In this document: positions 6,749-14,877 of the stretch, one piece after another
Position numbering within the stretch: the first letter of the stretch is position 1
Layout of the letters: the number at the start of each line of letters is the position of its first letter
Source: a virus
Reading direction: 5' to 3' (one strand)
IMG/VR virus record: IMGVR_UViG_3300046733_001023
Coordinates: 1 to 55,915 of that record
Length of the DNA stretch: 55,915 bases
Position numbers and translations under genes: made by a program
The notes under the pieces: generated by a model
The model's input: only the letters and a program-made list of their open reading frames with translations
Told to the model about the DNA's origin: nothing
Database searches by the model: none

Positions 6749-7111
6749 ATGACAATAGAAGCTAAAATTTTCGACCTCAACATTCAAGATAAAATAGTAG
6801 AGGTTGTAGTACGCAAAAAAAAGGGAGATAGGATTTTTCCAATATGTTTTATTGGTTTTTCAAAAACAATACAATCTGTTAGAGATTTAGGTATCGAAAA
6901 AACTGATAAGATTAAATTAGGTTACACCCTTTCAAGTAAAAAATATACTGATAAAAACGGAATAGAAAGATACTCTACTTCTGCTATCATTGATTGGATT
7001 GAACTTATAGAGAAAAACGCATCTACTCAAACAGAAGTAATTTTTGTTGAAAAAGAAACGGGTGAAATTTTAGAAGATGCTGACATTATTGACGATAACT
7101 CTCCTTTTTAG
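6749..7111 (+). CDS. SSB-like OB-fold protein (DUF3127-like), 120 aa
   Basis: A beta-rich domain (residues about 1-92) resembling the Bacteroidota DUF3127 OB-fold family: strands IEAKIFDLN, a conserved region with FIGFSKTI and LGYTLSSKKYTDK, ending WIELIEK. The C-terminus is acidic and ends DIIDDNSPF, the classic tip by which single-stranded-DNA-binding proteins recruit partners (DDxPF). I infer a phage SSB. It follows the loader and precedes a small Zn protein. A canonical SSB gene is not seen elsewhere in the window. Confidence 0.7.
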   Translation: MTIEAKIFDLNIQDKIVEVVVRKKKGDRIFPICFIGFSKTIQSVRDLGIEKTDKIKLGYTLSSKKYTDKNGIERYSTSAIIDWIELIEKNASTQTEVIFVEKETGEILEDADIIDDNSPF

Positions 7112-7134
7112 AAAATTTAAAAAACAAATCAAGG

Positions 7135-7263
7135 ATGGAATATGTAGATTATGGAAATCCCGCATACGATGATGATTATGAGAATGAATGTATGCATTGT
7201 GGTAAACCGATAGAGAAAAAAGGTTATTGTAGTAATAATTGTTTTGATGCGGATATGTTATGA
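7135..7263 (+). CDS. Small zinc-binding protein, 42 aa
   Basis: MEYVDYGNPA then an acidic stretch and a compact zinc knuckle: CMHCGKPIEKKGYC-x3-C (C19, C22, C32, C36). The pattern CxxCGKPI...GYCSxxC is that of many tiny zinc-ribbon proteins. The stop TGA overlaps the start of the following glycosyltransferase gene (ATGA), so the two are translationally coupled. Function unknown. Confidence 0.65.
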   Translation: MEYVDYGNPAYDDDYENECMHCGKPIEKKGYCSNNCFDADML

Positions 7264-7877
7264 GGTTTGCAGTTGGTATTCCCACTATAAATCGTGCTGA
7301 TTTATTAAATGAATCATTAGAAAAATATTTTTTTGATTTTCCCAATGCTGATATTTTTATTTTAGACAACGGGAATCAAGAAATAATAAAAAGAAAAGAA
7401 AATTTTAAAATATTTAGAACCAATAAAAATTTTGGTGTTGCAAAATCTTGGAATTTTTTATGCAAACAAGCGTACAAAACTGTTGATTATATTTTAATGT
7501 TAAACGATGATATATATTTGGGAAAAAATCAAAAGGATATTTATAAATTTATTAAACGCACTTCATTTGATTTGGTACACGGGGAAAAGCATTTGTGTTC
7601 TTATATACTTCCGAAACGCATTTTCAAGGAATTTGTATTTGACGAAAATTTTTATCCCGCATACTTTGAAGATAATGACTTTAAATATAGATTATTACTT
7701 AAAAAGAAAAAAATAACCTCATCAAGTTTCTTAAACCCTGAAATTTATAGAAATTCACAAACTATAATGAAAGACCGAAGTTTAAATGATAAGTTTATGG
7801 ATAATCAAGAATACTATATTAGCAAATGGGGTGGATTACCCAACGAAGAAAAATATATAAAACCATTTAACGAGTAA
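7260..7877 (+). CDS. Family-2 (GT-A) glycosyltransferase, 205 aa
   Basis: Starts FAVGIPTINRADLLNESL, the first strand and helix of GT2 enzymes. Then come FILDNGN, TNKNFGVAKSWN (nucleotide-sugar region) and LMLNDDIYL, whose NDD is the metal-binding DxD equivalent. EDNDFKYRLL near residue 140 is the second conserved acidic motif (ED). It is short for the family, ending soon after the acceptor region. It could glycosylate a virion protein, DNA or a host surface. The start ATG is fused to the previous stop. Confidence 0.8.
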   Translation: MRFAVGIPTINRADLLNESLEKYFFDFPNADIFILDNGNQEIIKRKENFKIFRTNKNFGVAKSWNFLCKQAYKTVDYILMLNDDIYLGKNQKDIYKFIKRTSFDLVHGEKHLCSYILPKRIFKEFVFDENFYPAYFEDNDFKYRLLLKKKKITSSSFLNPEIYRNSQTIMKDRSLNDKFMDNQEYYISKWGGLPNEEKYIKPFNE

Positions 7878-7879
7878 AT

Positions 7880-8095
7880 ATGAAAGAAATTTTAGATTAT
7901 ATAGAACAATCGGCTATTTTGCAAAGAAATAAGGCATTATTATCTTTAACTTTGCTTTATAATAAATCAGTTGGTATTGGCGACCATTCAACAGAGGACT
8001 ATTATAGAAATATAGATGAAGCATTTGATATGTTTTGTCAATCAGAAGAAAAATTAGAAAATTTGAAAAAACTCAAAGACATTTTAAAAGATTAA
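7880..8095 (+). CDS. Small conserved phage protein, 71 aa
   Basis: Helical and acidic, with GIGDHSTEDYYRNIDEAFD followed by a short coiled-coil tail (KLENLKKLKDILK). The 'DHS-D...A' motif recurs in small phage proteins near lysis or sugar-transferase genes, but no function is known. It lies two bases after the glycosyltransferase stop. Confidence 0.5.
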   Translation: MKEILDYIEQSAILQRNKALLSLTLLYNKSVGIGDHSTEDYYRNIDEAFDMFCQSEEKLENLKKLKDILKD

Positions 8096-8098
8096 TAT

Positions 8099-8593
8099 AT
8101 GCCGAGTGTTGAAGATATACTGAATAATATACGGACAAATCAAGGAGATTTATACGGACAACTTTTGTTTATTGAAAGATTAATAAAACAATACAATTTA
8201 AAAACTGTTTTTATTAATTATGAAAACGAAGGTTTCTTATGTAGTTACATTAAAAATAATTTTTCTAAAATATCTTTTAACTCTATCAATGAAAAACACT
8301 TTGGGGAATTTGGTAATTTTGATAATATTAAATTTATAAATAAACCATTTGAAAAAGTAAACATACGAGAATATGATTTGATGCATATAAACTGCAATCA
8401 TAATTTTGAAGATTGGACTTCATACATAAAAAGAATAATAAAAGACGACCCACAATTTATCGTGCTTTCAAATACTAAATTAAACCCTACACAAACAGAA
8501 CAGATTATTAAGTGCATCTATAAAAAGAAATATGAGATTATAAAAATCTTTAAAGATTATTATGGGTGTGTAGTATTTAAACTTGTAAAATAA
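8099..8593 (+). CDS. Degenerate class-I methyltransferase-like protein, 164 aa
   Basis: The order of strands and helices (LIKQYNLKTVFINYENEGF, a mid DNIKFI strand, then YDLMHINCNHNFEDW and FIVLSNTKL) recalls the Rossmann fold of class-I SAM-dependent methyltransferases acting on sugars or small molecules. The Gly-rich SAM loop is not clear: EGF replaces ExGxG. It may be an inactive or divergent enzyme. Its place between glycosyltransferase genes fits sugar modification. Low to moderate confidence. Confidence 0.4.
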   Translation: MPSVEDILNNIRTNQGDLYGQLLFIERLIKQYNLKTVFINYENEGFLCSYIKNNFSKISFNSINEKHFGEFGNFDNIKFINKPFEKVNIREYDLMHINCNHNFEDWTSYIKRIIKDDPQFIVLSNTKLNPTQTEQIIKCIYKKKYEIIKIFKDYYGCVVFKLVK

Positions 8594-8599
8594 TATGTT

Positions 8600-8815
8600 A
8601 TGAATAAATTAAAAAACCTTAAAGAGTGGAAAACAACTTTAATTGGATTAGTATGCTATGCAGTATCGTTTTACTATTTGATAGAGGTTGAAAATCACAA
8701 TATGTATGTATTTACCATTTTACTAATTTTCGCAACGCTTATGCTTTTTTCTGCGGACAGTTTAGTGGGTTCATTAACTAACTTTTTAAAAAATAACGAG
8801 GACAAAAAATTATAG
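8600..8815 (+). CDS. Putative holin, 71 aa
   Basis: A small protein with a basic N-terminus (LKNLKEWKTTLIG), two membrane spans (about residues 13-29 and 36-55) and a charged tail ending EDKK. The pattern 'LKEWKTTLIGLV' at the first span resembles the two-span holin-like proteins common in Bacteroidota phages. A single holin would permeabilise the inner membrane for lysis. The next gene encodes a spanin-like protein, which strengthens the lysis-module idea; no endolysin is seen beside it. Confidence 0.6.
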   Translation: MNKLKNLKEWKTTLIGLVCYAVSFYYLIEVENHNMYVFTILLIFATLMLFSADSLVGSLTNFLKNNEDKKL

Positions 8816-8817
8816 GG

Positions 8818-9498
8818 ATGATTTATATATCAAAGCGATTAATACAGAAGTTTTATAAGAATTGGTTTTATGTTTTACTTATTTTTTTGGTCGTTCAAAC
8901 AGTTGATTCGTGTGAAGGTCATAAAAAAATTGAATCCTTAAATTCTGTTATTCGTAATCTTGATATTGAAAACCAAAAATTTAAAACTGACTTTAACAAA
9001 AAAAATGAAAAGGTTACAAGTCAAGCACAAATAATAATTTCTCAAAAAGAAGCTATTAAAAACGGATTAATTGAAATAAACAAACTCAAAAAAATAAAAT
9101 CTAAAGTAAAGATTGTTACTCAAACAAAAGTAGATACTGTTTACATCGAGTATTACAAAACAGTAATTGATTCTCTTAATGAAAAACCTTTTGATTATAA
9201 AAATTATTTTGACTATAAAGAACCTAAAGGGTGGTATTCAATTAGTGGATATGCAACAAATCTTGGAATAGGAATAGATAGTTTAAGGATTAAAAATGAT
9301 TTTTCGATTTATATAGCTGACAAAAAATTAAACATTTTTGGAAAATCAAATCCCGAAGTTATACTACTTAATAAAAATCCCTACACAGAAACTATAAAGA
9401 TGCACAATATCGTTATAAGATACGAACAACCTTTTTACAACAATAAATATTTGTGGGCGGGTTTAGGATTTGTGGGCGGTGTGCTTCTTGCCAAATAA
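8818..9498 (+). CDS. Spanin-like membrane/coiled-coil protein, 226 aa
   Basis: An N-terminal membrane anchor (about residues 14-32), then SC at 31-32, a long coiled coil (about 35-105), a beta-rich domain (about 120-205) and a C-terminal hydrophobic stretch ending VGGVLLAK. Proteins of this build, sometimes grouped as DUF6808-like, follow holins in Bacteroidota phages. They could bridge inner and outer membranes at lysis. Spanin function is inferred from build and position. Confidence 0.5.
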   Translation: MIYISKRLIQKFYKNWFYVLLIFLVVQTVDSCEGHKKIESLNSVIRNLDIENQKFKTDFNKKNEKVTSQAQIIISQKEAIKNGLIEINKLKKIKSKVKIVTQTKVDTVYIEYYKTVIDSLNEKPFDYKNYFDYKEPKGWYSISGYATNLGIGIDSLRIKNDFSIYIADKKLNIFGKSNPEVILLNKNPYTETIKMHNIVIRYEQPFYNNKYLWAGLGFVGGVLLAK

Positions 9499-9503
9499 CA
9501 CAA

Positions 9504-10727
9504 ATGAAGAAAAAATTTATAAACCTATTATATTACGGAGATTTTGACTGTACAACGGGCTTTGGAATGGTGTCAAAAAACTTAATTGATACTTGGTCAA
9601 GTGCTTTAAAAGATAATGGTCTAATTAGCGTCTTTGCAACAAATAATTACAAAACCGAAGCATATAACTATAAAGATAATGTTTATGTAATTCCCGCTAT
9701 GAATACAAGAGAACAAGGGGATGATGATATATATGCAAGAAAATCATTTTTAAAATTATTGTACAATGGTAAGTACACGCATCTTTTTTGTTTAAATGAT
9801 ATTGAAGTTATAAATGCTTTAAAGCCACATTTGGAAGAAATAAAAAAGCAAAAAAGAATAGCAAACAAACCAAGTTTTAAATCTTTAATATATTTTCCTA
9901 TTGATTCAACAGTAAGGGAAAAAGATGTAGATGTTCTTTCGTTTTTCGATAAGAGTTTTACTTATACTGAATATGCAAGAGAAATTTTAAAACCTCTTTT
10001 ATCAAATTCAACTTATAAGAAATTATCAGTTATACCTCACGGAACAAACACAAAAGAATTTTATCCTATTGAAGAAAAAAAAGAATTAAAACATAAATAC
10101 TTTTCATCGATTACCGATGATTATTTTATTTTTGGTAGTGTAAATAGAAATTCTGCCCGTAAAGATTATGGAACTCTTTTATATTGTTTTGCTGAATTTA
10201 AAAAGCAAAATCCTAAATGTATTATTTATTTACATTGTAATCCAAAAGACCCATTTGGAATTGATATAGAGAGATTGTGTGAAAGATTAGAACTTGAAAT
10301 AGGTAAAGACGTTTGGCTACCTAATAACTACAATGAGAATAAAGGTTTTGATATAACTGAATTAAACGAAATTTACAATACGTTTGACTGCTATATAACA
10401 ACTACAACTGCGGAAGGTTGGGGATTGACTGTAACGGAAGCTATGGCAACTAAAACACCCGTTATATGCCCCATACATACATCTTTAACAGAAATTACAA
10501 ATAATGGAGAGTTAGTTATCCCAATAAACATACTGCACCCTATTGTTTACACAAAGGATTACGAAAAAATACGTTTTAAATCAGATATTGGAAACGTAAT
10601 AAGGGCTATGGAATTTGCGTTAAATAAAGACAAAAAAAATTTAGCCACCCTATCATACGATAAGGTGGTAAAATTAAATTGGAAAAATATCTCTTTAAAA
10701 TTTTTAGAAACTATAAAGAGAATTTAA
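9504..10727 (+). CDS. GT-B glycosyltransferase (family 4-like), 407 aa
   Basis: An N-terminal Rossmann domain (residues about 1-190, with DFDCTTGFGMVSKNLID) and a C-terminal domain. The latter shows GSVNRNSARKDYGTLL, then YITTTTAEGWGLTVTEAMAT, the EGxGL...E(A) donor-binding motif of retaining GT4 enzymes. The N-terminus contains a 'TGFG' loop used in sugar-nucleotide binding. An in-frame GTG/ATG at 9453 would overlap the upstream gene; ATG 9504 gives the normal start KKFINLLYYGDF. A virus with two glycosyltransferases probably decorates its spikes or the host surface. Confidence 0.85.
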   Translation: MKKKFINLLYYGDFDCTTGFGMVSKNLIDTWSSALKDNGLISVFATNNYKTEAYNYKDNVYVIPAMNTREQGDDDIYARKSFLKLLYNGKYTHLFCLNDIEVINALKPHLEEIKKQKRIANKPSFKSLIYFPIDSTVREKDVDVLSFFDKSFTYTEYAREILKPLLSNSTYKKLSVIPHGTNTKEFYPIEEKKELKHKYFSSITDDYFIFGSVNRNSARKDYGTLLYCFAEFKKQNPKCIIYLHCNPKDPFGIDIERLCERLELEIGKDVWLPNNYNENKGFDITELNEIYNTFDCYITTTTAEGWGLTVTEAMATKTPVICPIHTSLTEITNNGELVIPINILHPIVYTKDYEKIRFKSDIGNVIRAMEFALNKDKKNLATLSYDKVVKLNWKNISLKFLETIKRI

Positions 10728-10728
10728 A

Positions 10729-10827
10729 TTACTTTACTTTATAAGCGATAAAAACGAGTAGTGCAATTTGAATTACATTATGCACATTGTTTCCGCCTAA
10801 AAAATCTGGACTTTTAATATCAAACAT
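10729..10827 (-). CDS. Tiny antisense membrane-type ORF, 32 aa
   Basis: On the minus strand, in the largest unoccupied gap of the early half, an ATG at 10827 opens a 32-codon frame. It has a soluble start (MFDIKSPDFLGGNNVHNV) and one membrane segment (IQIALLVFIAYKV). Its tail-anchored, Lys-ending build is like the virion membrane proteins later in the window. Evidence is only size and build; it would be the only minus-strand gene in the first 54 kb. Confidence 0.35.
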   Translation of the reverse strand: MFDIKSPDFLGGNNVHNVIQIALLVFIAYKVK

Positions 10828-10932
10828 AAGTTTTGATTTTAGATTATTAAAAAATTATTATTCTTTGCAACAAAAATACCTATTTTTATTATCTTTACAA
10901 ATAAAATTGCTAATAACGACTAAAAGCAATAA

Positions 10933-11271
10933 ATGAGAAAGAAAATAGAAAACTATAAAAGATTGGAAAGAAAGATTGGCATACTTGAAGAATTATACGA
11001 AAGAGAATATATAGATTCAAACGAAAACATTGTTTTAGCTGATGGGTTTGAGAACGCAATAATTGGTGTTGCTGATTCTGTTCCTAAAAAAATAGTTTAT
11101 GATTATTGGGTTTGTTTAGATATTCTTATTAAATCTGATATGGATTTAGATTTTGATACTGCCCTTGAATGGTTAGATGCTTTTTCTCTTATAAATGAAA
11201 AAAAAGGTAAAAACTTTCCCGTTTTTGTTAAAACACTAAAACCTAAATTAAATTACTCACCTGACAATTAA
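10933..11271 (+). CDS. Hypothetical protein, 112 aa
   Basis: A small helical, acidic protein. The segment IVYDYWVCLDILIKSDMDLD followed by FDTALEWLDAFSL is a divergent version of a small phage protein that usually reads 'vYs..kileiLm.rdgM..EEA.E.f.fNv'; the last part, GKNFPVFVKTL, matches its 'tPiFv' end. A single-gene unit before the giant polyvalent protein. Function unknown. Confidence 0.5.
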   Translation: MRKKIENYKRLERKIGILEELYEREYIDSNENIVLADGFENAIIGVADSVPKKIVYDYWVCLDILIKSDMDLDFDTALEWLDAFSLINEKKGKNFPVFVKTLKPKLNYSPDN

Positions 11272-11322
11272 ATACAATAATTTTATTGCAAAAAATAATT
11301 TTATTTTTTTTAATTATTTTTT

Positions 11323-11330
11323 TATATTTG
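11323..11330 (+). promoter_or_regulatory. -7 box for the giant-protein operon
   Basis: TATATTTG sits 24 bases before the ATG at 11355, preceded by a very T-rich tract (11300-11322) with no clear TTG at the expected spacing. It is the best candidate start for the unit holding the giant proteins. Confidence 0.6.
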
Positions 11331-11354
11331 TAAGTTGTCTTTAAAGAATATTCT

Positions 11355-14300
11355 ATGGCTACTTGGAAAGAAAAATACAATAAGAAATACGGGTATGAAA
11401 AATCTAAATCAAACTCACTTTCCGACATTGCTAAAGATACGGGGATAAGCAAAAGAGGGCTTCAACAAATTTATAATAAAGGAATTGGTGCATATAAAAC
11501 CAATCCACAATCTGTACGACCAAACGTAACATCAAAAGAGCAATGGGCTATGGCTCGTGTTTATTCTGCGGTTATGGGTGGTAAAGCAAGTAAAGTAGAT
11601 GCTAAAGAACTTAAAATGCAAATGGGTGGAAAAACAGAAAAAATAAATTGGTCTGAATATTATAAACAAGGCGGTCTTACAGAAAGCATTATGTCAGATG
11701 AAATGCAACAAAGGTTATTTGACGAAAATGGTGAAAGAAAAAATGATTTAGAATCAATAGAGGTTTTAACGGATTATGTTAATTCATTACCTCAAACAAA
11801 ATCAATTTATTATAATGAATCTACTCAAAAATATAGCCCCAAAAGACAAAAACTTCACAGAGAAATTATAAACGAATTTAAAGATGATTTAATTTGCGTT
11901 GAATCAGATGAACCTATTGCAATTTTAATGGGTGGTTCTCCCGCAAGTGGCAAATCTACTTTTTTAAGAAAGTATGCACCTTATTTATTATCAGAGGAAT
12001 TATTAAGAATAGATGCTGATGAGGTAAGGTCAAAACTTCCTGAATACGAAGGTTGGAACGCATCTCAAACACATTTAGAAACTAAAGACATTGTAAACAC
12101 TTTACTTTCAGATAGAACAATCGGGCTTCCTTGTGAATTTGATTTAATTTATGATGGTACAATGAACAATACAAAATCGTATTTACCATTAATTGATTTA
12201 TTAAGAAAATTGAACTACAAGATATTTGTTGTTTACATAGATAATGTTCCAAAAGATGTCATTGTAAAAAGAGCATTAGAACGCTATAAAAAAAGTGGTC
12301 GTTTTGTTCCACTCGAAGTTATTGATGATTTCTTTGATAAAGGGAAATCAGCTTTAAACGAAATTAAAGAAAAGGTAGATGGATATATGATTGTTGATGG
12401 TGGAAGCAATGATTATAGAATTATAGAAGAAAAAGGGATTAAACTGCCACAAAATAGAGTTTATTCTCAACTTGGTTATTCTATTGATGAAGAACAATTT
12501 AATAGAAATGACTTTTATAAAGGATATTATGAAAGATTAAGCCCTTCTAATTTTGAAGTGAAACAAAAAGGCGGTAAAATACAAATCGACCTACCAAGAA
12601 TGGCAACAAGCCACGATGGTATTGATGAGGTAGATGCTATTGCAAGTGGGGTGTTTGAAAAAGGTGGAGAAACAGATTTCAACCCCGATGGTAAAATAAA
12701 AGATAAAATTGTTCACGCTTCGGGTCAAGCGGGTGGTATGCTCGTTGGAAAAAGACATAGTAAGGGTGGAATCAAAGCAATAAACAAATCTACGGGGCAA
12801 CCTCTTGAAATGGAAGGCGGTGAAGTTGTTATTACAAGAGATGCAGTTTCAGATAATAAAAAGCGAAGTTTCAATGGAAAAATGATGACTAACCGACAAA
12901 TTCTTTCAGCTATTAACGAAAGTGGTGGTGGTGTTTCATTTGCAGATGGTGGTCAAGTTCCAAACGATGTTCAATTCGACTGCAATGCCGAGTATGAATA
13001 TGGTGGAAAAACTATGTGTGGTAAAGATTTAGCTTATGCTTTGGGTGGAGTTACAAATTATTCTAAAGATGGTAATGACGTAATAGATGTTTTTTTAGAA
13101 AAATCTCCTAATGAAAAATATTTTGGCGATTTTGATGATTTATTAGTAAACGGAAAAGTTATATCAAAAAATAAATTTAACCCATATATTAAAGATAATA
13201 TGGTTATTCTTGATAGCGATTATGATTGGTTGGCTATTAAAAAAAACAATACTGTTGAAATTGGTTTTGGATATGGTTCAAGTGGTCTTATTGATGATAT
13301 TCAATATTTGATACAAGAAAAAGCAATACAAAATGGATTAGATGTAAAAGTTGATGTATTAAAAAGATTAGCATCAAATAATAAATATTATATTAAAAAT
13401 GGACTTATCGCATTAAATCCTAATTATGCTTTAGGTGGTGTTACAACTGCAATAGTTACCGACCCAAATGAAGCAATGGCTGATTTACAATCAACCTATG
13501 GCTTTGGAGATGTGTATGATAAAGGCGGGGAAGTCAATGAAGCCTATGTAGATTTTATGAACAAGGACAAGGGCTTTAAAGTTGAAAGAAAATATTTTAA
13601 AACTTATAGAGATGCTGAAAAATGGGCAAGAAATGAGTTTGACAGATTTAATCCCGATATGATAGGTTATACGGAATATGAAAGACCTTTAAGCAGTTAT
13701 GCTAATGGTGGTACAACTGATGATGAAATTTTTGATAATGCAAGAGAAGAACTTGGGGAAGAATATCTTGAAAATTTAGATAAGTTTGCAGAAGGTGGTC
13801 AATTAAGTCCTGATGAATTTCCCGCTAAATTAGATGTTGAAGAAACTAAAAAACAAATCAAAGAACCGAAAATATATGAGGAAACTTTTGAGATGAAGTT
13901 TTTAAAAGATAAAATTCAAAATATGCGTAAGATTTATAATCTTAAAAAAGCAAATTTATCTGAACTTGAAAAAGGTATTGAATTAAGAAAAATAAGGAGA
14001 TTTGAAATCAAATTAGATGAACTGAAATTAGAGCAAAAAAGTTTTGATGATATTTTAGATTCTATTATAGATTCTTCATTAGTAGAATTTGGAAATATGG
14101 ATATTGAAAGAAAACTTACAAAATCAAAATCAATAAATGGAAAAACATCTGAATTAACCAAAAGAGAACAAGAAGCAGTAAAAACACAAAGTTTTATAGA
14201 TTGGTTTGGAGATTGGCAATTAGCTTATGAAAATAATAATTACGAAGGTGTTTCAAAAATTATTAACCCAACAACAAAAGAACCATTAGTGGTGTATCAC

Positions 14301-14876
14301 GGAACAAATAAAAAGTTTGTTTCTTGGGAAACATATACAGAAAATAACTTACATTATTTTTCTAAAAAGAAAGAGTTTGCAACGTGGTTTGCAGAGTATT
14401 CAAGTTTTAGAGGTGATGATGCGTTTATTAAAGGAGAGGGCATTAAAAAGGATAACTTTACAGATGGAACTTATGTTTATTCTTGTTTTTTAGATATTAA
14501 AAACCCTATTGATTTTGCCCCATTTGGTGTAGAAGCAGTACCTTTTAATAAATTGTTAGAATACGTTACTGTTAAATATGATATAGATTTAAGCAAAATT
14601 AAGGGCTATGAAAACTATAAAAATTTAACTACGAAAGTTTATACTTGGCGACTTATAAGACAATGGCAAAATTTTAATTTATACATAAGAAATAATACTC
14701 CTTTTGATGGGTTTAGTTTTTATGAATATATACCCGATTCGCAAAAAAGAGGGTTTGAAGATGCTTCATTATGTTTTACTGCATTTAACTCAAATCAAAT
14801 CAAATTCACAACTAACAATTCATTTACAAAACAATCTGCGGATAGTAGATTAGAAGTGGGTGGTCTAATTTTTTAA
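11355..14876 (+). CDS. Giant polyvalent protein: DUF5824-like, zeta kinase, ADP-ribosyltransferase-like, 1173 aa
   Basis: Modular. Residues about 1-90 (TWKEKYNKKYGYEKSKS, SLSDIAKDTGISKRGLQQIY) look like the DUF5824 phage domain. Residues about 185-345 are a zeta-toxin-like P-loop kinase: MGGSPASGKST (Walker A, 193-202), LLRIDADEVRS, DGTMN and a C-terminal nucleotide region. About 400-500 holds HSKGGIKAINKSTGQPLEM and GEVVITRDAV, a module seen in phage giants. The end (about 930-1170) has PLVVYHGTNKKF, HYFSKKKEFATWFAEY and a Phe-rich core, the ADP-ribosyltransferase-like (ART) barrel of 'polyvalent' phage proteins. xxxGGx motifs (for example FEKGGE, YALGGV, YDKGGE, FAEGGQ) separate modules. 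Probably a virion-delivered multi-effector. Confidence 0.75.
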   Translation: MATWKEKYNKKYGYEKSKSNSLSDIAKDTGISKRGLQQIYNKGIGAYKTNPQSVRPNVTSKEQWAMARVYSAVMGGKASKVDAKELKMQMGGKTEKINWSEYYKQGGLTESIMSDEMQQRLFDENGERKNDLESIEVLTDYVNSLPQTKSIYYNESTQKYSPKRQKLHREIINEFKDDLICVESDEPIAILMGGSPASGKSTFLRKYAPYLLSEELLRIDADEVRSKLPEYEGWNASQTHLETKDIVNTLLSDRTIGLPCEFDLIYDGTMNNTKSYLPLIDLLRKLNYKIFVVYIDNVPKDVIVKRALERYKKSGRFVPLEVIDDFFDKGKSALNEIKEKVDGYMIVDGGSNDYRIIEEKGIKLPQNRVYSQLGYSIDEEQFNRNDFYKGYYERLSPSNFEVKQKGGKIQIDLPRMATSHDGIDEVDAIASGVFEKGGETDFNPDGKIKDKIVHASGQAGGMLVGKRHSKGGIKAINKSTGQPLEMEGGEVVITRDAVSDNKKRSFNGKMMTNRQILSAINESGGGVSFADGGQVPNDVQFDCNAEYEYGGKTMCGKDLAYALGGVTNYSKDGNDVIDVFLEKSPNEKYFGDFDDLLVNGKVISKNKFNPYIKDNMVILDSDYDWLAIKKNNTVEIGFGYGSSGLIDDIQYLIQEKAIQNGLDVKVDVLKRLASNNKYYIKNGLIALNPNYALGGVTTAIVTDPNEAMADLQSTYGFGDVYDKGGEVNEAYVDFMNKDKGFKVERKYFKTYRDAEKWARNEFDRFNPDMIGYTEYERPLSSYANGGTTDDEIFDNAREELGEEYLENLDKFAEGGQLSPDEFPAKLDVEETKKQIKEPKIYEETFEMKFLKDKIQNMRKIYNLKKANLSELEKGIELRKIRRFEIKLDELKLEQKSFDDILDSIIDSSLVEFGNMDIERKLTKSKSINGKTSELTKREQEAVKTQSFIDWFGDWQLAYENNNYEGVSKIINPTTKEPLVVYHGTNKKFVSWETYTENNLHYFSKKKEFATWFAEYSSFRGDDAFIKGEGIKKDNFTDGTYVYSCFLDIKNPIDFAPFGVEAVPFNKLLEYVTVKYDIDLSKIKGYENYKNLTTKVYTWRLIRQWQNFNLYIRNNTPFDGFSFYEYIPDSQKRGFEDASLCFTAFNSNQIKFTTNNSFTKQSADSRLEVGGLIF

Positions 14877-14877
14877 A

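Noticed and set aside
7070-7369. Minus-strand 99-aa frame over the zinc-protein and glycosyltransferase start
   Set aside because: Antisense of two coupled genes with clear motifs on the plus strand.
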